Origin: Bathynomus jamesi
Taxonomy: Eukaryota > Arthropoda > Malacostraca > Isopoda > Cirolanidae
NCBI GenBank assembly: GCA_023014485.1
Contig: JAJOZX010001737.1
Location: forward strand, 453,001 to 517,000
Direction: 5' to 3'
Length of the DNA: 64,000 nucleotides
In this document: one piece after another, positions 11,415 through 23,571 of the stretch
Numbering within the stretch: the stretch's first letter is position 1
Layout: each line of letters begins with the position of its first letter
The notes under the pieces: generated by a model
What the model was told of the DNA's origin: nothing
What the model saw: only the letters and a program-made list of their open reading frames with translations
The model's database searches: none
Position numbers and translations under genes: made by a program

Positions 11415-12950
11415 TAACTCTGAAGATGTTCATACTTACATGGAAAGAAATGTCAGTATAATTATGATCAAAGCAAACGGTTCCTTTTGAACACTGATAC
11501 CACAAAGATGGTCATAAATTGTAAGTAATAAAAAAAATTAAAAATAATAATACTGTAATAATGATTACAGACTTTTGGAACTTTGGACGGAATAGTATTA
11601 CTATTTATCATGTAAATAGTAAATATAAGCCCATTTACAGTAAATATATATAGAGCTATAAAATTCAGAATTTATATAAAAATACAATTACATTTCGTAT
11701 CTGATATTTTTATTTTAGAAACTCTTCAGTTTTTATTCTTTACCCATACCTCTTAAAAATTTTAATTAAAAATTTAAATTAAAGTTCAATTATAAAACCT
11801 TACCTTCGGTATTTTTAAATTAGGGCTCATGTAAATATCCCCTTCGTACAGCCTCGGGGATTCCAAGTACCTGTGACTATAGGGAGTTACGGGTAACGGG
11901 GATAAAGCCAGGGATACCATCTTCTCGTCATACGAAATTGGGGGACCCAGGGATATCTGAAAGTACGTAAAGATCATTTTCGGGTGGATAATTCATCCCG
12001 TAATCATATTCCCACCAACTGTGTAATACCGAGTCCCTAAAACATGGTCCAAACGATTGGTTGATGAGAGTCTATGCGGTTCAGGTAAGCCTCATGCCCA
12101 CCTCCCTGAGAATAGGTAAAAGGTATCTGCTTTATACAGTACAGTATATTTAGAAGCGTAATAGGTGCGTGGTTTTTCTACTTTTAGACACAAAGGAAGC
12201 TGAACGATTTAAAGTCTATGCAACGCCCATTTAGACCAAGAATTAACAAGCAGTGTCTAAACTTAATATGATTATTTTAATCCCTTTTTAGGAAAATTCA
12301 GGTTCTACCTGATAAGTCTTTCTTTAAAAATAAAGCGTCAATTAGATCCAAGTATACCAGGAAGCACGCAATAACGGACGTATATTGGTCCCTCAAACTC
12401 ATGCACAGTATCAGCAAAACAAGGATCATGAAATTACATTAAGATGAAAGTCAAATATTCTAAACTCGCTATTTAAGACAAGAACTCTCACCTACCCCAT
12501 ATTCTTAATCTATCCAATCTAACATAAACTAGCTTAACTTAACCCAAAACCTATAATCTAACTCAAGCTGTCCGTGTTACTGGGTTAACCTATCGATCTT
12601 TGATTTTGTTCTACATTTTACAGGATATAAAGCCTTTCCAAGAACCAAGCACACAATACAAGCCGCAATTTTTTTTTCTAATCAAATGTCTTATGCTTTG
12701 TAACATAGTTGTGAAACAATATAGAAATCCCTACGCGTGTATTCGTTTCTCGTTAGGGGTGATTTTAAATTAATTGAATAGGAACTCGAGTCTGAGAACG
12801 TTTACATATTAATTTAACTGAGGTAATATAATGAGGCTAATAAAATATCTTAAAAAATAAACCCAGATGTCATATTCTCAGCTCCACAGGTTACGCTTAG
12901 ACATACATCTGGCATCTGTTCGAAGAAAGGCACATTTCTTTTTATTTGAA
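11415..12950. other. AT-rich intergenic, no gene seen
   Basis: No reading frame longer than about 65 codons and no recognised repeat end. Positions 12,480-12,600 are enriched in CTTAAC/CTAAC-like words but without a regular repeat. Confidence 0.4.
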
Positions 12951-12951
12951 G

Positions 12952-12973
12952 ACACACACACACACATTTATAC

Positions 12974-13033
<60 letters not shown>

Positions 13034-13043
13034 TATATATATA
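12952..13043. repeat. (CA)n then (TA)n microsatellite
   Basis: About 15 bp of CA repeats followed by about 70 bp of TA repeats with one interruption. Apparent Ile-Tyr repeat peptides across it are artefacts. Confidence 0.95.
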
Positions 13044-13091
13044 GAATTACTGTATAAGCAATTTTAATTTCATAACTTACATTTTATAATA

Positions 13092-13167
13092 CAGGGTATC
13101 TACAAAACAATCATACACGTTCCATTTGAAATAGCTAACTTTGTAAAATTCTTTCCTGAACACCCTG
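13092..13167. mobile_element. Possible 76-bp mariner-type MITE
   Basis: The sequence begins CAGGGTATCT and ends AACACCCTG, flanked by TA on both sides as mariner insertions are. The inverted repeat is only 8-9 bp, so the assignment is tentative. Confidence 0.45.
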
Positions 13168-13262
13168 TATTATCACTATATAATTTCTCGAACATTAAAA
13201 AAATCTTGTCAAAACTAAGTAATTTACAATAAAATAAATAATTCTGAGTTGTTGTTGTATTG

Positions 13263-13446
13263 GGGTTGTTTAATCTTACGGAGGGGACCTGCAGCTTTAC
13301 GTGGAATCCGAACCACGGGTCGCTATATCATCTAGACGCGGAAGACGGTTTCCCACGGAACTACAACCCAGACCCAATGTCGCTTAAGTTCGCTGATTTA
13401 CGGGAAGCGATCTTACGACATGGCCACGACGTAGCCAAAGTACAAT
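13263..13446 (-). repeat. 5S rRNA-derived SINE copy
   Basis: Read on the minus strand the head resembles 5S rRNA: GGCTACGTCGTGGCCATG..., GCGAACTTAAGCGACATTGG (5S box A region GAAGTTAAGCAAC), then GTAGTTCCGTGGGAAACCGTC (5S box C region AGTACTTGGATGGGTGACCGC). The 3' part switches to an unrelated body containing a B-box-like GGTTCGGATTCC and the shared tail CACGTAAAGCTGCAGGTCCC. This is the SINE3 type of architecture. Confidence 0.8.
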
Positions 13447-14786
13447 TTGGGCTACACAAATTATAAAGATCCAAAAATTTACAGGACAACAAAATTATAA
13501 TTTCGGAATAGATTTAACCTTTTCTGTGCGAGGGGGTCCATATGGGTCCATAATAGCGTTGTTTTTCTTCTAATTCGTAAATAAATCGGGCCGAAGGAGG
13601 AGGTTAATAATTCAAAAAAAAATAAAGGAGTAACAGTGACTTATTCAAACTAAAATATGAATATTTTAGGGTAAAAGTAGATAATTTCGGGTAAAAATGA
13701 AAACAAAATGTAAAATTGATTTCGATTTTGGATAAAACAGTTAATTTTGGGTAAAAGTTAAGAGCAACGAAAGTAGTAAAATAATGCAACTTACCACTTT
13801 TTTATTCCACCATCGTGGGGTTCTTTGCGGTAAAAATCCCCCAACTTCAGTAAAAAATATCGTAAACACGGTCATCAAAATTAACTTGTACAATATTGTA
13901 CGGTAATAATTATTGTGTATATATTTAATAATATTCATGGCTTTTAAATACTTCGTAAAAAAAATCTACATAAATACTGAGGAAATTATATTATTATTAT
14001 TATTATTATTATTATTTGGCAAATAATTTTTCCTAAGTTTTATTACAATCATCTAAATTATCGAGGGGGCGTTACGAAAGTGAAAAAAGGTAGAAAAAGG
14101 TGAGATGAGGAAAGACAGAAAAGGAGTAAATAAGATAGAAAAACAAATTGGAAGGGATAGTAATTGCCTTTACCAATCTCTTCAGAAGATTGGTATTAAG
14201 GGATTGGAAGATTTTTTCAATATCACGACGAGGGTGTCGGGAAACGGGAAAATGAATGTAGAGCCTTTTTTATGCTGAATTTCAACGGCAAACGAATCAA
14301 AATTATTCACAACCAACGCGTTTATGGGGACCAACACGAAAAAAAATTGTTTATGCCCTTATCTATATAGCTGGGCAAAGATATAAAAATGACAACCCAA
14401 CAAAAAGGTAACGAAATGCCCGCAAATACGTAACTTTCGCTCGCCCACTGATGGGGTACGGATTGGAAGATAAGAAGCGCAACCCTAACCGAGTCTTAAG
14501 AACACTTTCTATAAATGCAACTTAGATCGCCGAAGCAACGCATTATAATCAGTTATTTCCTTCCAAAAAATAGACCCCATAAACGTTAAAGTTTAAAAGC
14601 TTGTATAAAAATGGATTACGTATCGCACGTCCACATTCATAATGACAATTGAAATTTTAAAAATATTTCTATATCTGACAAATTGGCAAAAAAATAAAAC
14701 ATTTTTGTCATTTAACTTTTATATAAGAGTGAGGTTCTTTATTCAATTTTATTAATCCTGATGGGGCATAATAGTGATATAGACAT
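13447..14786. other. AT-rich intergenic, no gene seen
   Basis: Contains a (TTA)n run at about 13,988-14,020 and some TTTTGGGTAAAAGT-like repeats at 13,660-13,760. No gene or transposon end recognised. Confidence 0.4.
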
Positions 14787-14879
14787 TATTACTTACATTT
14801 ACAATCAACTTCCCCGCACATTATATATACTGTAATATATATATATATAATGTGCTGGAAGTTGATTGTAAATTTAAGT

Positions 14880-14885
<6 letters not shown>
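14787..14885. other. Near-perfect ~45-bp stem hairpin
   Basis: The left arm (ACTTACATTTACAATCAACT at its core) and right arm (AGTTGATTGTAAATTTAAGT) are reverse complements over about 45 bp with one mismatch and a small bulge; the loop is a short TA-rich stretch. Size and pairing resemble a microRNA precursor, but a tiny foldback transposon flanked by TA is equally possible. Confidence 0.6.

Positions 14886-14926
<41 letters not shown>
14884..14926. repeat. (TA)n microsatellite
   Basis: Pure TA run adjoining the right arm of the hairpin. Confidence 0.95.
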
Positions 14927-14930
<4 letters not shown>

Positions 14931-15810
14931 CCCGCGTACACCATTCAATCACTGTCTCATTAAAAAAGTCCAGATAAGTGAAAGGACAACCTGCTCAAGC
15001 GACCACAAAGTATGACTGGTCAAAGTGAACTGAGCAAGAAACTCTCGATTTCAATTCTTCAACGAATTCTATCAAAAAATGTTCATTCTTCTTCTTGGCG
15101 GCTGGGGTGGGGGGGAATGGAGGGTAGTGACTCCAAACGACTCAACTGACTAATGTTGTCACGTGACACGACGTCATACGGGTGAAAGAAAGTACAACTA
15201 TATTGGTATTAACCTTAAAAGGGGGTTTGGTATAGAAGTTCAATAGGTACATTTTATCCTATGCCTCATACGGTTACGAGTCATTATTATTTTATATAAA
15301 TGGTCTAAAAAATAGACTCTTATAAGAACGAACGACGAATGTAACAATGTACTACAACCTATACCTTCTCTTCTCCGGGGAAAACCCATAAATACACACT
15401 ATAAAATCGTATACCGATAGTACACCATGAAAACTTGAATGTAGTCTAACGCGGGTAACATTTACGACCCGTTTGAACTCTAACTGTTACGAAAGCAAAA
15501 CAACGGAAGCGGATTCGAAATTTTGGGAAGGTAGCACTTATAGGGTTTTTGCAATACGTACCATCTTCGATTTGCAATATACGAGCAAAAGTTACTCTTT
15601 TTACGCCTTTTTATTTATAGGATCTATGACTGTTATTATTATTATTATTATTATTAATAATAATTGTAATTATTATTCACATTTATAATAAATCTAAATG
15701 CAATAAATAATAGGTAAACAATATTTATACTTCACATTTATTTAGTTATATGTAAGTTTGAATGCGTAAATGTTCATTTAAATTAGATCAATAATAAAAT
15801 TAATAACGGA
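14927..15810. other. Intergenic, nothing recognised
   Basis: No supported gene. A (TTA)n run lies at 15,633-15,663. Confidence 0.4.
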
Positions 15811-16019
15811 TTGTTTACCCTCCTCCGTAAAATCTAAGGCCACGCGACAGACGGGGGGGGGGGGGGGGGACCTTCGACTTTACGCGAGATCCGACCCATC
15901 TACGAGTTACTACATCATCTGAACGCCGAGAAGGGTCACCCATCCAACTACCGAACACACCCAACGTCGCTGATCTAACGGGAAGCGGTGTTGTGACGTG
16001 GCCACAACGTAGCCCGTAA
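15811..16019 (-). repeat. 5S rRNA-derived SINE copy with poly-G expansion
   Basis: On the minus strand: GGGCTACGTTGTGGCCACG, GCTTCCCGTTAGATCAGCGA, GTAGTTGGATGGGTGACCC, then the body and tail. The GTAGTTGGATGGGTGACC block matches the conserved 3' half of 5S rRNA. At 15,853-15,869 the CCCCT of the tail has become a run of about 17 G on the plus strand. Confidence 0.8.
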
Positions 16020-16179
16020 AATAACTCAAATTATTATTATAGATTCTTTTTTAAAGAAAACCATGAAATGTTTTTTAGACATCTGAAAACATGAAGAAAC
16101 GAGACTATAGTTTATTCACATTAAAAATAGTGGGGCAGTCGAAGTCCTATTTAAAAAGATAAAATATAGCATCCAAAAA

Positions 16180-16352
16180 CCTCATTTCCCCACGACGTGA
16201 CGGTGAGAGTGACCCGAGAGTCACCGAGCCAGAAATGAGACAGAGTAAGCACCCAACTCATCTCCATCGATGCCAGCGGCCGGAAGCGAACTGAGACCAC
16301 CGCACCGATCGGAGTCCGCCACCGTAACCACTGAGTTACCGGACGCCCATAG
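16180..16352 (-). repeat. tRNA-derived SINE copy
   Basis: Minus strand: GGCGTCCGGTAACTCAGTGG (A-box region) then GTGGTCTCAGTTCGCTTCC (B-box region) at tRNA-like spacing, followed by an unrelated body ending near CCGTCACGTCGTGGGG. A (TAA)n run adjoins the 5' side. It is a different family from the 5S-headed SINEs. Confidence 0.65.
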
Positions 16353-16420
16353 CCCATCCTGTTTAGATAATAATAATAATAATAATAGATAATAATGTTT
16401 AAGACGATTAAACTTCGTTT

Positions 16421-16479
16421 GTAACATCTATAAGGTCATATGACGGAGGGGGACCTACAGTTTTAAGTGGGATTCGAAC
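16421..16479 (-). repeat. 5S-type SINE tail, split by solo LTR
   Basis: The sequence matches the tail module of the 5S SINE family (AACATCTATAAGGTCATATG, GACCTACAG..., GGGATTCGAAC) and stops exactly where the solo LTR begins inside the B-box-like GGATTCGAAC. The downstream continuation of the SINE is not clear. Confidence 0.65.
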
Positions 16480-16947
16480 TGTAGTGAATACTCTTATTTT
16501 AGTTTCAAGTTAAATGTTAATTTTACCGTCTTGAATTTCGGAATAGTATAAATTCATTTTAAATTAGTTACCCCATTATAATTCAATTGTGAACCACATT
16601 AATACTAATTTTATGTATACTATATTATTTTATTGTATGTAAACATAATTAATTATATATCACAATTGTCAGTTAATTATTTATATTCAAATATTTATTT
16701 TAATCTAATGCCATGTCCATTTTACAAATAAATAATAGAAAACCAAAGGTTATATTTTTCCACCTTTGGTACTGTCGTAGTTTCGCCTAACGGACTCAAT
16801 ACGGCTAGTGAGATAATCACTGGTTGGCACTTAACTAGCGGCAGTGCTTATGGCTACATCATCCAGGTTAACCTATACCGGATAGATGCGCTACGGTCCC
16901 AAGCCGTAGCTTGCCTAGGCCAACGACGACGACGACGTAAACCAACA
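16480..16947 (+). mobile_element. Solo LTR of the CsRn1-like Gypsy element
   Basis: About 468 bp, starting TGTAGTGAATACTC and ending GTAAACCAACA; it matches the LTRs of the element at 31,757-36,784 throughout, in the opposite orientation and with scattered differences. The 4-bp duplication GAAC flanks it (16,476-16,479 and 16,948-16,951), the same duplication length as the full element. It most likely arose by LTR-LTR recombination and is older than the full copy because it differs at several positions. Confidence 0.92.
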
Positions 16948-17100
16948 GAACCATTAATCCGCCAAGAAAGACACAAAGAAGCATGTTAATCTCTGAAATG
17001 TGTAGTCTGTCTGATCCATCATATAAGTGATTATTTCGTATTCTAGTTTTATTTCAGAATTAAGTTGAAAATGCTTAAAAGAAATATAAAACCTTATTTA

Positions 17101-17103
<3 letters not shown>

Positions 17104-17138
<35 letters not shown>
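17104..17138. repeat. (TA)n microsatellite
   Basis: Pure TA run. Confidence 0.95.
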
Positions 17139-17141
<3 letters not shown>

Positions 17142-17209
17142 ATTTTAAGTGCAATAACTGCACTTACATAAAATGGAGTGAAAATGCAATAAAGTGGGGA
17201 AGTAGAAGC

Positions 17210-17308
17210 TAGAGGGGGTTCGAACCCGCATCCCTTGGTTTCAGAGTGATCGGGAGGAGCGCTGACTCTGAAACCATTCGACGCGGGTTCGAATCCCATT
17301 AGTTCCTA
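17210..17308 (-). repeat. tRNA-like fragment with palindromic B-boxes
   Basis: Minus strand reads TCAGCGCTCCTCCCGATCAC, CTCTGAAACCAAGGGATGCG, then GGGTTCGAACCCC, similar to the anticodon-to-T-arm half of a tRNA. The segment is also an inverted repeat (GGTTTCAGAGT ... ACTCTGAAACC) with GGGTTCGAA on both sides. No complete cloverleaf could be drawn, so this is a SINE or tRNA pseudogene fragment. Confidence 0.5.
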
Positions 17309-17829
17309 GTTTGTCGTTTTATTGCCTTTTCTCCTACCATGTAACGTATATAATGTTTAAGGAAATTTTGAAATTTTGGGGACAACCCCATTTGGCGTTT
17401 ATTAATATAGGCCATTTAGAGGGGTTAAATTTAAAAAAAATTTTTTAATCTTTTCATAAGTTCACACTGAAAATAATTTTCTAGATGCGAGTTCAGTAAT
17501 GCGTCTTCCAGAGACTGGCGAGAGAAGATGCATTGTTATTGTTGCAATTATAGGATGTTTCAAAGTGAGGGGTCCCACCATTTACGATATTAATCTTCTA
17601 CTTTATTTTTCCCCTTCTCCCTCATTTTCAAGTTTCCATCATTCCTTTACGGTGTGGTCGGAGGGCGTTCTTCGGTTGATGGTATTTACATCACCCATTT
17701 TAGACGACGAGTTGCTGTGAACTATTTTTCGTATGAAAATGCAAAATAATAAAAATAGGAAAGGGATGCCTAACCAACCTAATATTTTTACTGGGTAGTA
17801 GTAGTTGCTGGGTTGCTTCTCTTTTCTAT
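17309..17829. other. Intergenic, nothing recognised
   Basis: No supported gene, RNA or repeat end found. Confidence 0.4.
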
Positions 17830-17837
17830 ATTCTAAG

Positions 17838-18123
17838 CAGTGTTTCCCAACCGGGGTCCCGCGAAATTTGATGAAAAAAAAAAAAAAAGTAATTGACAAT
17901 TCAAACGTTAGTGAAGATATGAAAATTTCAAATGAAACCAAACATTCGCGATTTATGAAGTCCATATGGAAACTGTATAGGTTCAGTTTGATGTTACGTA
18001 GTGCTCGGGGAGTGGGAGAAGGGGGCTAGGTATTAAACAGTGGGAGGCAAAAATCCTCCAGGGTGCCTCGAAAGAACGGATGGTCTTGGAATACATTGAG
18101 ACAGAAAAGGTTGGAAACCACTG
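17838..18123. mobile_element. hAT-type MITE, 286 bp
   Basis: The left end is CAGTGTTTCCCAACCGGGG and the right end, on the other strand, CAGTGGTTTCCAACC, both typical hAT termini. A clean 8-bp duplication is not visible (ATTCTAAG versus CTCTTGAA), so the copy is probably old. A 14-base poly-A run lies inside. Confidence 0.65.
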
Positions 18124-18946
18124 CTCTTGAACACCTACTTCTGACACCAAAACAAATAGGACGAGTGACTCTTCGCTACACTTCATTTTTATGGGATTCG
18201 GGTTCTTGAGTGAATTTGTGTTCTATTCTTACAAAGTACACTGGAGTCCTTTATTTGTTTTACACATTGCACAAAAATGTACTTCATATTAAAATTTAAA
18301 GCAAAGTATTTTTATGAAACTTGGAAATGTAAATGTTGTTTTTTATCAAATCTAATATTTTATCTTTTTGATGCCTTCGATGTACTGTGTTTAAAGCCTC
18401 CACTGAACACACCCTTTTATCAACAGTTATTTTCAACCTTGTCTACCATGGTCATCGTTCGGGTTTGTTGAGTGCTTCTCTTTAAGCCCCATATTACTGT
18501 AGAAGAATATGGTAGGATAAGTGTCTCTGACGTCACAAGTGCGCTTATGCTATAACCCGACGTGGGCTGTCAGTATTCAAAATTAAGAAAGAAAAGTTAA
18601 GTTTTTTTTCTCAAATGACTATTTTGAAATTTTTCTAAATTTTGTATATTATTTTTCTAAAGCAATAATAATAAAGGATCATAACTATGAAGTATTTATA
18701 TATTTGATGAGCTTAAAGTATCTTTATTTTTTTCTTACCTAAAAAAAGTACTTGGGAACACATTTTTCCGTATATGACTCACGTGAACTAAAATGACAAA
18801 TCACAGAGTGTACACAGTCCTTTATCTTACTCTTCTAATACATAGCTCTCTCTCTTCTTTATGTCTTTTATTATATCCTAAGTTTTATTTAATTTACCTC
18901 GATATAGAGTAGTTGAACATTATACGAAGCCATGTTACATTTCTAT

Positions 18947-18983
<37 letters not shown>

Positions 18984-19083
18984 GAAAGAGAATTGGGTCG
19001 AAGAATGATCCTTGGGGGACGCTGTTTTGAAATGATTTACCTTTTTATTGACGTAACACCACTTCCCATAGATCACGTAAAAA
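18124..19083. other. Intergenic, no gene seen
   Basis: Contains (TAA)n at 18,948-18,980. No coding or transposon features recognised. Confidence 0.4.
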
Positions 19084-19243
19084 GATGTACGTCCCCTCCG
19101 TCATGACCTTTGCCATTACGAAGGAGCTTAAACAACTCCCTCCCTCACAAAATAAAACACTCAAGAGTTCGAATCCCGCGTAAAGCTGTAGGTCTCCTTC
19201 GTCACATTTATCTTTACCGTAACGAAAGAGATTAAAGAACTTC
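19084..19243 (+). repeat. Tandem pair of SINE tail modules
   Basis: Two successive copies of the SINE tail on the plus strand: one around GTCCCCTCCGTCATGACC (19,090-19,140) and one around GTTCGAATCCCGCGTAAAGC ... GTCTCCTTCGTCAC (19,164-19,243). Neither carries a 5S head. Confidence 0.6.
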
Positions 19244-19899
19244 AAACAGTATTACTATTATTTTCTCAAGAGTTTTGGAGAAGATTAGTGACAGTAACTT
19301 AAAACGAAATTTAAGTTTTAAGCTATTTCTGCAAATAAATAACTAAATCGTTAAATTAATGCCTGATTATTTATTCACAAAAAATTAAATACAATTTCAC
19401 TAAATTAGCAAACGAAATTGTACAGTGTCAAAACTAGGGAAGGATGGGGATTCTAATCTATACAAACGGAAAGAAGTCAAATGTATATTTTCCTTCTTCT
19501 GTTGTAATGGTCAAATTTCATATCAAAATATACATAACTATCGTAAAATAAAGAAGTGATTTTGAAATGGTTTTAATTTCACGTGAAAACTTAATCGTTT
19601 TAAAACTAGAACAAACGTTGATAAAGGCTAGCGGTTGAAATTTTACCCAAGAATAGGTCGAAAGACTGCGCAGTTAATCTTGTAAAAAAATATTATTTTT
19701 GATTAGGAGTTACGGTAAGTTCAAATGTTAACATCTGAGCTCTGTTTCATTTGTTACATGTCAAAAGTTCGATTAGTTCAGAAAATAGGGAAATCCTGAG
19801 AGGAAATTTTAATTTAGTTTTTTTCCCTCGAGAGGCGAAGCTTAGGAATAACGAAGCCGAAATTAGCAAATAGAAGATCAGAAATTTATGTACAAATGA

Positions 19900-21390
19900 C
19901 GTCATGTAATGAAAATGTTTTGCTAGGTCATTCAGATATTGAAATGGAGGAGTTTCTTTAATTTTAAGGTGTAATTTAGAGGGACACCTCAGTTGTAGTC
20001 ATACCTCTTCAATGATGAAATGTTGTTAAATCAGTTCTGAAAATTTGTGGCACCTTTTGATTCCACAGGCCGATTGTAATGTGTTTCCGTTTTTCGAATA
20101 ATGACTCTCATTGTTTCATTGTTTCACTGTTTCATACTTTGTTTCAAGAGTTTAAGTTATGGTTCAGACCTCATTCTGTAAAGGAGGTGGTAGTTAGCAA
20201 GAAAAAGACTGAAAATAATACCCGAAAATGTCCGGCAATTCTTAAGAGTTTAATTCTGTTCACATGTCCAAATTCTAAATTTTGACCTTGTTGAGTTTGT
20301 TTTTATCTCCTGGAATGATTTTAAAATATTTGTTATGCAACTTTTGGCAATTTTCTTTCCCGAGGAAATCTGCGGAGTTCGCGCAGAACTTTTGAAAACT
20401 GTGTTAAAATTAATTTGGCGAAATTGTTTCCTAAAAATCTGCGGCACTCGCGCGGAACTTTTGAGACCTAAATTTCCGTACTTGTTGTAAGCAAACTGTT
20501 ATCTTAGGGAATTTGAAGTAAGTGCTGTATCTTAAGTTACATATAAAACTCCTCTGAGACTTAATCCAAGTGAAAACATCCTCCGAAATTTAAATTAATT
20601 TTTTTGAACAAAAAATTGTAAGTGTACATCTGTAAACTTATTCTAAATTAATGTCTTACTATGAGTGAAATCTTAAAACTTTGCTCTAGCGTACATAAGG
20701 GGGGAGCCAGGGTGCCTGGGACCCCCATTGCATTTCCTGATTCTAAAAATGAGTATTACTAAAAACTGTGTCAAATTATAAGTTTGGAAAAGATACTCTG
20801 AGTAATGACAATGATCAACTATTCATAATATGAAGAGTATTCCGACATAATCAAATAGAAAATTTAATATTCAGTCAATTCCAATACAATGCATAATAAT
20901 AATACTAATAATAATAATAAATCAGATAGAAAATTTAGCATTCAATCAGCATCAAAATGTGACCACAAAAATATCAATTTAGCGATCAATAGATATGATC
21001 AAAGACACTTAAACATTATTCATCGCTCTTGCTTCGTGTATTTCATCATTATTTTGGAGAGCTGATAATTCGCCCCACCTCCACCCCTTTAAGCAAATCC
21101 CGCGTACGCCCCTGAAACTTTGTGAAATAAAACCTTATTTTATTATAGGTTTTATTTAATTTTATTATAGGTTTTATTTTATTGTGTTGTTCCTCTGCTA
21201 CCTTACAATAGGCTTCTCTCGTAAGCTGAGGATAAATTAACCTTAAAAATTTTAAATTAAAATTAGACTTCAAGTAAGCCGAGAATTGCGCGCATAAGAT
21301 TGAAAGGTTACCCGAGTGATAACCAGTGCCATCTTGAACAAACGAACCCGCGCGTGCAGGAAGTGCAATCAAAAGTGGTTGCATCATACT
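19900..21390 (+). repeat. Unclassified dispersed repeat, copy 1
   Basis: Blocks along this interval recur in the same order and orientation at about 51,100-52,070: ATGAAAATGTTTT..AGGTCATTCAG, a TCTGCGGMACTCGCGCRGAAC block, and a long 3' block from GCTACCTTRCAATAGGC to GCGAAYCCGCGCG. Divergence is substantial and no reading frame is shared. Copy 1 is lengthened by a nested MITE. It could be LINE untranslated sequence or a non-coding retroelement. Confidence 0.6.
20684..21114. mobile_element. hAT-type MITE inside the dispersed repeat
   Basis: Exact 8-bp duplications AAACTTTG flank it (20,676-20,683 and 21,115-21,122). The right terminus on the other strand is CAGGGGCGTACGCGGGATTTG-like (first 11 bases CAGGGGCGTAC) and pairs imperfectly with the left CTCTAGCGTAC. 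Length is 431 bp, with no coding capacity. Confidence 0.75.
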
Positions 21391-22214
21391 TCTAAAAAAA
21401 AATAAAATACGCGGAACTACATACGTTTCCATTATGTTTGTGCAATATGTTTAATTTCTTTCTCACCGGTTTACATTCATTTCCGCAAACCTATTTACGG
21501 CTCACACACTCATTCTTTTAAATTCTAGAACATGGTATGGCATGGTTGTATATTTTTCAGTCAAATTTTTTATTTCGTAATTTTTTTTTTTCAGATCCGT
21601 ACGCAACTCATTCTAGTCAATATAATACATTTTTTTCAAATATAATACGAGCCAATAAAAAAAAATTTAAATTAATTTTGTTTCCAAAATTTCATTTTAG
21701 TGGAGAAATTACTTCGACAAGAGCGGGACAATGGGCCGGGACATAGTTTATAATAACGCGAGATTGCGTCTAAGCTTCCAAATCTGAAGCCATATTCTTC
21801 CGTTTACTGGACGGAGTAAAATTCAAGTCATTTAACAGTCAAAGACACTGGCGTAACTCTAGGGAGTCGGGAGGAGGAACAAAGGGAATGAGGGAGAGTT
21901 AGGGGGAGATGGGAGACAGTAAGGTGTGTGGGGGGGTAAGGAGGTTCTGGCGGCTCAACTTCGATTCTATGCGTAGACTTGTCCTCACCTAAGTTTCTAG
22001 AGAGAGCCAAAACCAATAACACTCTTCCTCCATGTGCTTTCACTTACTGAGGTAACTAGGGAGGGGGAGAACCAATGGGGCGGGAAGATGTATGCGCAAA
22101 TGCCTGAAGGAATTCTCCTATTATGCGTTAAATCACTTTTATTTTCATTTATTTGTTTCCCATTGGAGTTATTTCGGTTTTAATTCTTTATATATATATA
22201 TATATATATATGTA
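21391..22214. other. Intergenic, no gene seen
   Basis: AT-rich with a G-rich stretch at 21,850-21,960. No supported features apart from a short TA run at 22,189-22,212. Confidence 0.4.
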
Positions 22215-23571
22215 TAGAGTGAGCCAAAAAACTATTACCTTGATTTTGAACAATATAACTACCATTATCAAATGTTATTTGTACAATCAAGATATGTGTC
22301 CTGTAAAGAATTTCATGGTCTATCTCGTGGTGAAGTTGGATTTTTGCTAACTGTAACCATTATTTTGTAATTCGCTGTTATACAGACACGGGTAGAAAAA
22401 CTTTCTCTTTCTATACAGTTACCTAATTAAGTCCAAGATTATGCGGAATGTTCCCTCCTCCATTATCAATGCACGCTGGCAACCTTGACTTCTCCCTTAT
22501 CGATGGCAGTACCACATTAAGGATTTTCTTGGTAATAAGCAGCGGTGATTTTGGCATTTTGATCAACAAAAACAATCTCTGACTTCCCTAGCTTTGAAAT
22601 AAAGATGGAAACCATGACTTTTTGAGAAAAATGCGGACGTTCCCTGCAAAGTCGATCTAGACTGACAGATTTTTTGTCCTGTCTTCCATAAACTCGGTCA
22701 TTTTGTGCGTTTATTGTGGAAGCAACCGTAAAGGTCTTCTCGTCGCTGAACCATATTTTTGATACTTCTCTCTCTGTCTGGGAATCGATCTAACAGAGCA
22801 CGACATTTTTCAACTCTTGCTTGCTTATTTGATGTAGAGGGCTTATGAACTTCGACTCTTTTAAACATTTAAGACCCAGATCATCTTTTACTATATGACG
22901 AACACTACAGCGAGAAATACCAGTAGTTTTTGAAATTTTCTTAACGGACTTTTGGGCGTTGGGCCGTTCTTCTTGACTGCATATTATGGATGAAACTGTG
23001 TCAATATTTTCCTCAGTACGTGATGTGTTTGGCCTTCCACTGCCTTCTTTTCGTTTGGTCGACCCTGTGATATCAATTTTCTTTGAGATATTGAAGTCCA
23101 GGGATCGTCCATCGTTTATTTGGAAACTCTTTCTTCATTTATTTTGCACCCCAGTGTTTCTCCTTACGCAGGTTCAATATCAATGCTTCATCTTCCAAAG
23201 AGTATTTCATTATGTTATAACTTGTTCACCAACTACAGCAGAATGATGGTCTGAAATGAAAAAGGAAATAAATTAATTATTCTGTGTAAAAATTAGGAAA
23301 ATTAATTATTTATGGAGAAATTGACTGTCATCTGAAAGTGTCAGTTGCTGACTTTGACCGCCTTTCAATTGAGCACCATATTCTGATACCTCCCTCCAGT
23401 TGTGAGCCTGTACCTCTACATCTGGGGCGTTGAATCTACTGTAGATTCAAAGCCAGCGTTTGAAAGAGTAAAACTATGGGTACAACATACGGCCTCAGCA
23501 GTAAGATCAATATAGAGGGTGATCCACAATATTTTTTCAAAAGTTGTGTAACAGTTTTTCTTGGCCCACCC

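Noticed and set aside
12867..13067. Open frames with long Ile-Tyr repeats
   Set aside because: They are translations of TA microsatellites (also at 22.1, 23.5, 44.2, 48.6, 53.2 and 54.6 kb) and have no protein support.
16180..16352. Candidate functional tRNA genes (also 17,210 and 56,286)
   Set aside because: Only A- and B-box-like motifs are recognisable; no complete cloverleaf with acceptor stem could be drawn, and SINE bodies follow.
21049..21432. 127-codon minus-strand open frame
   Set aside because: It runs across the end of a MITE and the dispersed repeat, so it does not represent one evolutionary unit.
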